DNA of 6,760 bases from Thermodesulfatator sp. Lineage in GTDB: Bacteria > Desulfobacterota > Thermodesulfobacteria > Thermodesulfobacteriales > Thermodesulfobacteriaceae. Made by a program: the position numbers and the translations under genes. The notes under the pieces are model-generated. The model saw only the letters and a list, made by a program, of their open reading frames with translations, was not told where the DNA came from and searched no databases. Numbering within the stretch: position 1 is the first letter of the stretch; each line of letters starts with the position of its first letter. Positions 1 through 4,834 of the stretch are shown one piece after another. The stretch spans positions 1-6,760 of the forward strand of contig JALWCD010000208.1 of assembly GCA_027036915.1 (NCBI GenBank). The letters are read 5' to 3'.

Positions 1-1
1 C

Positions 2-433
2 CTTCGGGCCGATTACCATATCCATCCCACGCGAGAGATCCCGGCGGTTATCCTCACCGAAAAGCCCGGTCTCCAGGCCCTGCTCGAAAGGGAGAAGGCC
101 CTGGTTCAGCTTCTGGCCCGGGCCGGAGAGATCGAGGTGCGGGAAAGCGGACGTCCCGAAGGGGCGGCTTCGGTGGTGCTTTCGGAGGCCGAGGTCTTCG
201 TGCCCCTCGAGGGCCTGGTGGACATAAAGCAGGAGAGGAAGCGTTTGGAGAAGGAAAGGGAGAAGGTCGTAAAAGAGATTCAGCGGGTCGAGTCCCGACT
301 CCGGAACCCCGCCTTCCTGGAGAAGGCCCCGGCCGAGGTGGTGGAAAAAGAAAAGACCCGGGCCCGGGAGCTTTCCGAGCGCCTCAAAAGGATTGAGGAA
401 AATCTGGCTCGCTTAGAGGCTTTGAGGACTTGA
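2..433 (+). CDS. valS: Valine--tRNA ligase, C-terminal 143 residues (5' end outside window)
   Basis: This is the tail of cytoplasmic valyl-tRNA synthetase, the class I enzyme that charges tRNA-Val with valine. The reading frame is open from base 2 to the TGA at 431-433, giving 143 residues. Visible residues 1-20 are the end of the anticodon-binding helical domain (Y-H-I-H-P-T-R-E-I-P). A short linker follows. From about residue 73 to 140 runs the long charged coiled-coil tRNA arm typical of ValRS, starting V-D-I-K-Q-E-R-K-R-L-E-K and carrying the family signature N-P-A-F-L-E-K-A-P-A-E-V-V at 102-114. That arm separates ValRS from IleRS and LeuRS. The catalytic HIGH and KMSKS parts lie upstream of the window. 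The stop overlaps the TTG start of the next gene by 4 bases, suggesting translational coupling. The family call is very secure; only the completeness of the gene is unseen. Confidence 0.95.
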   Translation, partial: LRADYHIHPTREIPAVILTEKPGLQALLEREKALVQLLARAGEIEVRESGRPEGAASVVLSEAEVFVPLEGLVDIKQERKRLEKEREKVVKEIQRVESRLRNPAFLEKAPAEVVEKEKTRARELSERLKRIEENLARLEALRT

Positions 434-1221
434 GTGACCGTCTGATTCTGTTGTCTCTGGTCCTGCTTCTGATAGTCCTGGTCCTTCTGCTCGTCTTTCT
501 TTTTCGGGAACTCGGCCGGCTCTCGGAAAAGGTCCGGACCTGGGAAAAGAACTTTCAGGACCTTTACCATCGCCTGGCCGCCTTGCCTCCGGTGGAAGAA
601 CGTGTTAAGGAACTGGCTCAGGAGGTCTCGGCCATCAGCCGTCTTCTTACCGGTCGGGCCTCCGGCAAAGGGGGGGAGCAAATTTTGGGAGAGGTTCTTT
701 CGGCCCTGCCTCCGGAGATTCTCCTCCGGGAGGTAGAGATGGGATCCGGAAGGGTGGAGTTCGCCTTAAAGCTCCGCAATGGTCGCCTGGTTCCTTTCGA
801 CAGCAAATTCGTGGAGCCCCACACTCCGGAAGAAGATCTACCCTCGCGCCTCATTTCCCGGGCCCGGGAGCTTGAAAAGTACCTGGAGGATCCCCGCTCG
901 GCGGGTTTTGCCCTGGCGGCCGTGCCTGACCGGGCCTATCAGGTAGCCCGAAAGATGCTGGCCCGGGCGGCCCTCGAAAATCGTGTCCTGCTGGTTCCTT
1001 ACAGCCAGGCCCTTTCCGTGGCCCTTCTGGTCACCACCCTGGCCCCCCGCCTGCAGGGGAGAGAAGGGCCTTCCAGAGATCTCCTTCATTTTCTCGAAGA
1101 TCTTGAGAAAGGACTCCTTCAGCAGGAGAAGCTTTTGCGTCAGGGGCTTCAAAAAATCGCCAGAATGCTTAATCTGTTACTAAAGCATAAAGAGACTTTG
1201 AGTGAGAAGCAGGATGTCTGA
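430..1221 (+). CDS. rmuC: Compact membrane-anchored RmuC-family protein (putative nuclease/recombination limiter)
   Basis: This 263-residue protein resembles RmuC, which in E. coli limits inversions at short inverted repeats and is predicted to be a PD-(D/E)XK-type nuclease. Residues about 5-25 are an uninterrupted hydrophobic segment (I, L, V, F) forming one membrane anchor, followed by a charged helical stretch to about 70. The RmuC core follows: G-K-G-G-E-Q-I-L-G-E at 79-88 matches the family's G-x-W-G-E helix, E110 and the D-S-K triplet at 124-126 fit the nuclease-like core, and A-G-F-A-L-A-A-V-P at 158-166 and R-V-L-L-V-P at 185-190 match the later core strands. At 263 residues it is well short of E. 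coli RmuC (about 475), mainly through a reduced coiled coil. The start is TTG at 430, the only codon fitting both the overlap with valS and the whole anchor; an AGAGG at 415-419 lies 10 bases upstream. It is coupled to valS upstream and PilZ downstream. Family membership is probable; activity is inferred. Confidence 0.75.
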   Translation: MSDRLILLSLVLLLIVLVLLLVFLFRELGRLSEKVRTWEKNFQDLYHRLAALPPVEERVKELAQEVSAISRLLTGRASGKGGEQILGEVLSALPPEILLREVEMGSGRVEFALKLRNGRLVPFDSKFVEPHTPEEDLPSRLISRARELEKYLEDPRSAGFALAAVPDRAYQVARKMLARAALENRVLLVPYSQALSVALLVTTLAPRLQGREGPSRDLLHFLEDLEKGLLQQEKLLRQGLQKIARMLNLLLKHKETLSEKQDV

Positions 1222-1555
1222 GAGGAGATGGTACAGTCGCTATCCCGTGACGGTCTCGGGCACTCTGGCCAACGGTCATCTTATGTGCAAAGTGGAACTC
1301 CTGGATCTCAGTATAGAAGGGGCCAGAGTTCGTGGGGACCTGGCCCGTCTCAAAAAAGGCGACCGCATCAGACTCTCCATCCTTACCAAGCCTCCCATAA
1401 AACTCTGCGGAGAGGTTCGCTGGTCTAGAAAGACTCCCCAGGGGGTGGAAGCGGGGATAAAGTTTACGGAAATGGATTTCAAGAGTCGTCAACACCTCCA
1501 GATTTTCATCTCCCAGATAGCGCTGGCCAACACCCCCGAGGTTTATTTCCGGTAG
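1214..1555 (+). CDS. Single-domain PilZ protein, predicted cyclic di-GMP receptor
   Basis: A 113-residue protein made almost entirely of one PilZ domain, the beta-barrel fold that binds the second messenger cyclic di-GMP. Both binding motifs are intact: R-x-x-x-R at residues 5-9 (R-W-Y-S-R) and D-x-S-x-x-G at 31-36 (D-L-S-I-E-G). The remaining strands are typical, including K-K-G-D-R-I-R-L-S-I and E-V-R-W followed by G-V-E-A-G-I-K-F. There is no signal peptide, membrane segment or output domain, so it probably acts in the cytoplasm by binding a partner when loaded with ligand. ATG at 1214 is preferred because it puts the R-x-x-x-R motif at the very N-terminus, as is common; GTG at 1202 would add four residues. 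Purine-rich GAGAAG at 1204-1209 may serve as the ribosome binding site. The gene overlaps the rmuC-like stop by 8 bases. The target process (motility, pili, polysaccharide or other) cannot be told from the sequence. Confidence 0.9.
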   Translation: MSERRWYSRYPVTVSGTLANGHLMCKVELLDLSIEGARVRGDLARLKKGDRIRLSILTKPPIKLCGEVRWSRKTPQGVEAGIKFTEMDFKSRQHLQIFISQIALANTPEVYFR

Positions 1556-1558
1556 GAC

Positions 1559-1587
1559 TTGTCGCTTTCTCTTTTTCCCGTTAGCTT
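1559..1587 (+). promoter_or_regulatory. Possible weak sigma70-type promoter before tig
   Basis: The 62 bases between the PilZ stop and the tig start are the longest gap in the window and the likeliest site for a separate promoter. TTGTCG at 1559-1564 (4 of 6 matches to the -35 consensus) is followed after 17 bases by TAGCTT at 1582-1587 (3 of 6 to the -10). The intervening stretch is pyrimidine-rich. No CIRCE-type inverted repeat or other recognisable heat-shock operator was seen. The match is weak and could be chance; the alternative is read-through from the valS group. Confidence 0.2.
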
Positions 1588-1602
1588 TAGGCCGAAATTT
1601 TT

Positions 1603-1611
1603 GGAAAGGGG
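1603..1611 (+). promoter_or_regulatory. Ribosome binding site of tig
   Basis: The purine run GGAAAGGGG ends 6 bases before the ATG at 1618. It is well placed and fixes the trigger factor start, which also agrees with the conserved N-terminus of the family (M-K-V-N-V-E). Confidence 0.7.
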
Positions 1612-1617
1612 TGCTTT

Positions 1618-2934
1618 ATGAAGGTCAACGTGGAAGATATTAGCGCGGTGGAGAAACGCCTTCAGGTGGAACTTCCGCCGGAGGAGGTGGCCCGGGCCAT
1701 CGATCGTACCTGTCAGAAACTCGCCCGTGAGGTCAACCTCAAGGGGTTCCGGAAAGGGAGGGTTCCCAAGAGCGTCCTGAAACGTCTTTTCCGGGAACAC
1801 ATCGAAGAAAAGACGGCGGAGCTGCTCATCAACGAGAGTTTACCCCGGGCGGTCAAAGAGAGCGGGCTTGAGCCTATCCTGCGGCCTCTGGTGGAAAATT
1901 ACGGCCGGATCAAGGAAAATGAGGCCTTTACCTATACCGCCACCCTTGACCTTCGCCCGGAGTTCGAGCTTCCGCGCGAGGTCTATATCGGCATCGAGGT
2001 GGAGAAACCCTCGGAGGAGGTCTCCGAGGAGGAAGTTAACGAATACCTCGAGGCCCTGCGCTACACCTTTGCCGAGATCAAAAAGGCCGGGGAGGATCAC
2101 GTCCTTCAGGAAAGGGACGTGGCCATCCTGGCCTTCAAGGCCTACGAGGGCGAAAAACCTGTTCCCGGGCACGAGGCCGAGGCCCTCTACGTGGACGTGG
2201 GGACCGGGGAGTTCGATCTCCAGGTCGAAAAAGCTCTCCTCGGTCACAAGGTGGGGGACAGGGTTGAAGTGGAGGTGGAGTATCCGGAGGACGCCCTCAA
2301 CGAGCTTCTGGCCGGAAAGAAGATCCGCTACGAGGTTACCATCCGGGAGATTTACGTCCGGGAGCTTGCGCCTCTGGATGACGAGTTCGTGAAGAAGATG
2401 AATCTGGGATTTGAGTCCGCGGAACAGATGAAGGAACGGGTGCGGGCCCGGCTGCAGGAGGAACGCAAGCGTAAGGCCGAGGAGAAGCTTAGGGAAGACC
2501 TTCTGGGCAAGATCCTGGAGAAGGTGGATTTTCCGGTGCCGGAAAGGTACGTGGAGTTCAAGATTGCTCAGATGCTCGAGGGCATTGCGCAGGACCTGGA
2601 GCAACGGGGACACACCTTCGAGTCCGCGGGTATCTCCGTGGAACGGCTCAAGAAGAAACTGCGTCCCACGGCCGAAAGACAGGCCCGCGAGGAATTCGTG
2701 CTCGAAAAGATCGCCGAGCAGGAAAACATCACCCTCACGCAGGAGGAACTGGAGAAGAAAGCCGAGGAGATGGCCCGGGCCTCCGGGGGCAAACCCGAGG
2801 AAGCCCTGCGGATCATCATGACCTACATGGTGCCCAAGCTTCTCGCGGAAAAGACCTTGCAGTTCCTGATCTCGCAAGCTAACTTAAAAGACGGTCAAGA
2901 AGATAAGGCTTCCAGCGAAGCCAAAGAGGAATAG
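1618..2934 (+). CDS. tig: Trigger factor, ribosome-associated chaperone with divergent PPIase domain
   Basis: Trigger factor binds ribosomal protein L23 at the exit tunnel and shields nascent chains. At 438 residues it is close to the 432 of E. coli. The N-terminal ribosome-binding domain covers about 1-115 and carries the signature G-F-R-K-G-R-V-P at 43-50, the same positions as in E. coli. A FKBP-like PPIase domain follows at about 157-245. Its active-site segment is unusual: the stretch at 195-210 aligns without gaps to the E. coli one (G-x-G ... G-H), but the I-P-G-F-E core is replaced by D-L-Q-V-E, so prolyl isomerase activity is probably reduced or lost. The helical C-terminal chaperone arms run from about 250 to 420, followed by a charged tail that is probably disordered. 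Start and ribosome binding site are clear. The gene sits 2 bases before clpP, the usual tig-clpP-clpX arrangement. Identity is very secure; loss of PPIase activity is inferred. Confidence 0.97.
   Translation: MKVNVEDISAVEKRLQVELPPEEVARAIDRTCQKLAREVNLKGFRKGRVPKSVLKRLFREHIEEKTAELLINESLPRAVKESGLEPILRPLVENYGRIKENEAFTYTATLDLRPEFELPREVYIGIEVEKPSEEVSEEEVNEYLEALRYTFAEIKKAGEDHVLQERDVAILAFKAYEGEKPVPGHEAEALYVDVGTGEFDLQVEKALLGHKVGDRVEVEVEYPEDALNELLAGKKIRYEVTIREIYVRELAPLDDEFVKKMNLGFESAEQMKERVRARLQEERKRKAEEKLREDLLGKILEKVDFPVPERYVEFKIAQMLEGIAQDLEQRGHTFESAGISVERLKKKLRPTAERQAREEFVLEKIAEQENITLTQEELEKKAEEMARASGGKPEEALRIIMTYMVPKLLAEKTLQFLISQANLKDGQEDKASSEAKEE
2925..2930 (+). promoter_or_regulatory. Ribosome binding site of clpP inside the end of tig
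   Basis: AGAGGA lies within the last codons of tig, 6 bases before the clpP ATG at 2937. It supports that start and means ribosomes finishing tig pass directly over the clpP initiation site. Confidence 0.65.
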
Positions 2935-2936
2935 AG

Positions 2937-3554
2937 ATGCCGCTTATTCCCATAGTCATCGAACAGACCGGCCGGGGCGAACGGGCCTACGATATTTATT
3001 CCCGTCTCCTCAAGGAGCGGATAGTTTTTATCGGAGGCCCTATCGACGATCACCTGGCCAACCTGGTCATCGCCCAGCTACTCTTTCTCGAGGCCGAGGA
3101 TCCCGATCGGGACATCATGCTCTATATCAACTCTCCCGGCGGGCTGGTTACGGCCGGGCTGGCCATTTACGACACCATGCAGTACGTAAAACCCGACATC
3201 TGCACCATCTGTCTGGGGCAGGCGGCCAGCATGGCGGCGGTGTTGCTCGCGGCCGGGGCCCGGGGCAAGCGCTATGCCCTGCCTCATTCTAGGATCATGC
3301 TCCATCAACCCATCGGGGCCTTTCAGGGGCAGGCCACCGACGTGGACATCCAGGCCCGTGAGATCCTCCGTTTGCGCGAACTTCTGAACAATATCCTGGC
3401 CCGGCACACCGGTCAGCCCCACGAGCGCATAAAGGAAGACACCGAAAGGGACTTCTATATGTCCGCGGAGGAGGCCCTTAAGTACGGCCTTATCGATCAG
3501 ATCATCGAGCCCCGTAAGGCCCAAAAATCCAAGGAGGCGCAGGATCAGTCATGA
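2937..3554 (+). CDS. clpP: ATP-dependent Clp protease proteolytic subunit
   Basis: ClpP is the serine peptidase that forms a barrel of two stacked seven-membered rings and cuts polypeptides threaded in by ClpX or another Clp ATPase. At 205 residues it has normal length. The catalytic triad is complete: S98 in G-Q-A-A-S-M-A-A, H123 in M-L-H-Q-P, and D172 in T-E-R-D-F-Y-M-S. The oxyanion-side motif S-P-G-G is at 66-69. The N-terminal region [15 protein letters not shown] is the conserved axial loop segment, with little or no propeptide ahead of it. The short C-terminal tail is charged and variable. The start is fixed by the AGAGGA site and the 2-base gap after tig. The TGA overlaps the clpX ATG by 4 bases, so enzyme and unfoldase are likely made in coupled amounts. 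Nothing is missing or unusual. Confidence 0.98.
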   Translation: MPLIPIVIEQTGRGERAYDIYSRLLKERIVFIGGPIDDHLANLVIAQLLFLEAEDPDRDIMLYINSPGGLVTAGLAIYDTMQYVKPDICTICLGQAASMAAVLLAAGARGKRYALPHSRIMLHQPIGAFQGQATDVDIQAREILRLRELLNNILARHTGQPHERIKEDTERDFYMSAEEALKYGLIDQIIEPRKAQKSKEAQDQS

Positions 3555-4798
3555 ATCACTCCAAGATTTCTGGAGAACTCCACTGTTCCTTCTGTGGAAA
3601 AAGCCAGCAGGAGGTGCGCAAGCTCATAGCCGGCCCTTCGGTCTATATCTGTGACGAATGTGTGGAACTCTGTAATGAAATCATTGCCGAAGACTACGAG
3701 AAAGAGATCGCCGAGGAACGCCTGAAACAGATCCCCAAGCCCTCGGAGATCAAGGCCTTCCTGGACCAGTATGTGGTGGGGCAGGAGCGGGCCAAAAAGA
3801 TCCTGGCGGTGGCTGTACACAATCACTACAAGCGCATTGAGAGCGGGGCCAATCTCAGGGACGTGGATCTCCAGAAAAGCAACATCCTTCTTATCGGCCC
3901 CACCGGTTGCGGTAAGACCCTTCTGGCCCAGACTCTGGCGCGCTTCCTGAACGTGCCCTTCACCATTGCGGACGCCACCACCCTTACCGAAGCGGGGTAT
4001 GTGGGGGAAGACGTGGAAAACATCCTTCTCAACCTCCTTCAGGCCGCGGATTTCGATCTGGAGCTGGCTCAGCGCGGCATCGTCTACATCGACGAGATCG
4101 ACAAGATCGCCCGCAAGGCCGACAGCCCCTCCATCACCCGGGACGTTTCCGGAGAAGGGGTTCAGCAGGCCCTGCTCAAGATCATCGAGGGGACCATAGC
4201 TAACATTCCCCCGAAGGGCGGGCGCAAACATCCCCAGCAGGAATACATCCGCATGGACACCACCAATATCCTTTTCATCTGTGGCGGGGCCTTCGTGGGT
4301 CTGGAGGACATCATCCGGCAGCGACTGGGCAAAAGCGGTCTCGGCTTCGGGGCCGAGATCAAGAATCTCAAGGAGATGTCCATCGGGGAGATCCTGGCCC
4401 GGGTTCAGCCGGAGGACCTTATCAAATACGGTATGATTCCGGAGTTTGTGGGGCGTATCCCGGTGGTGGCCACCCTGGATGAGCTCACCGAAGACGAAAT
4501 GGTAAAGATCCTGGTGGAGCCCAAGAACGCCCTGGTCAAGCAGTATCAGAAACTCTTTGAGCTTGACGGGGTGGAGCTCCGTTTTACCGAAGGGGCCCTT
4601 CGGGCGGTGGCCCGGGAGGCCCTCCGGCGCAAGACCGGGGCCCGCGGACTCAGAGCTATTCTGGAAGAGGCCATGCTGGATCTGATGTACGAACTGCCCT
4701 CCATGGAGGGGGTCCGGGAGTGTGTGGTTACGGAGGATGTGATCTTGCGAGGGGAGAAACCGATTTTAATTTATGAGAAAAAGGCCCAGGAGGCCTAA
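3551..4798 (+). CDS. clpX: ATP-dependent unfoldase ClpX
   Basis: ClpX is the hexameric AAA+ unfoldase that recognises tagged proteins and feeds them to ClpP. Its length, 415 residues, is typical. The N-terminal zinc-binding domain has four cysteines at 12, 15, 34 and 37 (C-x2-C-x18-C-x2-C). In the AAA+ part, Walker A is G-P-T-G-C-G-K-T at 116-123, with Cys where E. coli has Ser. Pore loop 1 (G-Y-V-G-E-D) is at 149-154, Walker B (I-V-Y-I-D-E) at 177-182, the R-K-H loop at 225-227, the ClpP-docking loop at 264-266 as L-G-F (I-G-F in E. coli), the arginine finger at R302 (V-G-R-I-P), and sensor 2 in G-A-R-G-L-R at 363-368. All functional elements are present. The ATG at 3551 overlaps the clpP stop; AGGA at 3541-3544 is the probable ribosome binding site, with a stronger AAGGAGG at 3531-3537 somewhat far upstream. 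A conventional ClpXP partner. Confidence 0.98.
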   Translation: MNHSKISGELHCSFCGKSQQEVRKLIAGPSVYICDECVELCNEIIAEDYEKEIAEERLKQIPKPSEIKAFLDQYVVGQERAKKILAVAVHNHYKRIESGANLRDVDLQKSNILLIGPTGCGKTLLAQTLARFLNVPFTIADATTLTEAGYVGEDVENILLNLLQAADFDLELAQRGIVYIDEIDKIARKADSPSITRDVSGEGVQQALLKIIEGTIANIPPKGGRKHPQQEYIRMDTTNILFICGGAFVGLEDIIRQRLGKSGLGFGAEIKNLKEMSIGEILARVQPEDLIKYGMIPEFVGRIPVVATLDELTEDEMVKILVEPKNALVKQYQKLFELDGVELRFTEGALRAVAREALRRKTGARGLRAILEEAMLDLMYELPSMEGVRECVVTEDVILRGEKPILIYEKKAQEA

Positions 4799-4823
4799 TA
4801 AAAATGCTTAAGGCCGGCAGGCC
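4782..4823 (+). repeat. AGGCC/GGCCT inverted-repeat arms at the clpX-lon junction
   Basis: Three AGGCC copies (4782-4786, 4811-4815, 4819-4823) surround one GGCCT (4792-4796, ending in the first base of the clpX stop). The GGCCT can pair with any one of the three, giving mutually exclusive 5-bp stems with loops of 5, 14 or 22 bases. The 14-base version can add two A-T pairs across a bulge. No U-run follows, so this is not a classical terminator. It could tune mRNA processing or translation between clpX and lon, or merely reflect the abundance of GGCC in this GC-rich DNA. Confidence 0.3.
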
Positions 4824-4832
4824 GAAGGAGGG
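4824..4832 (+). promoter_or_regulatory. Strong but closely spaced ribosome binding site of lon
   Basis: GAAGGAGGG is the best Shine-Dalgarno match in the window. The AAGGAGG core ends only 3 bases before the ATG at 4835, closer than the usual 5-9. No other in-frame start fits the conserved Lon N-terminus better, so this start is kept. Confidence 0.7.
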
Positions 4833-4834
4833 TT

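Noticed and set aside
357..873. A 17-base identical sequence at 357-373 and 857-873 (CCCGGGCCCGGGAGCTT) containing a 12-base palindrome, exactly 500 bases apart.
   Set aside because: Both copies encode R-A-R-E-L in frame, in valS and the rmuC-like gene, with the favoured codons. Chance under strong codon bias is the simplest explanation.
1840..2877. A 345-codon open frame on the minus strand opposite tig.
   Set aside because: Also codon-aligned with the real gene and explained by the same codon bias; no domain or ribosome binding site.
3545..4231. A 228-codon open frame on the minus strand opposite clpX.
   Set aside because: Shadow of clpX; no conserved features in the translation.
4782..4800. 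The 5-bp AGGCC/GGCCT hairpin at the clpX stop as an intrinsic terminator.
   Set aside because: The stem is too short and is followed by an A-rich rather than T-rich tract, so termination before lon is not supported.
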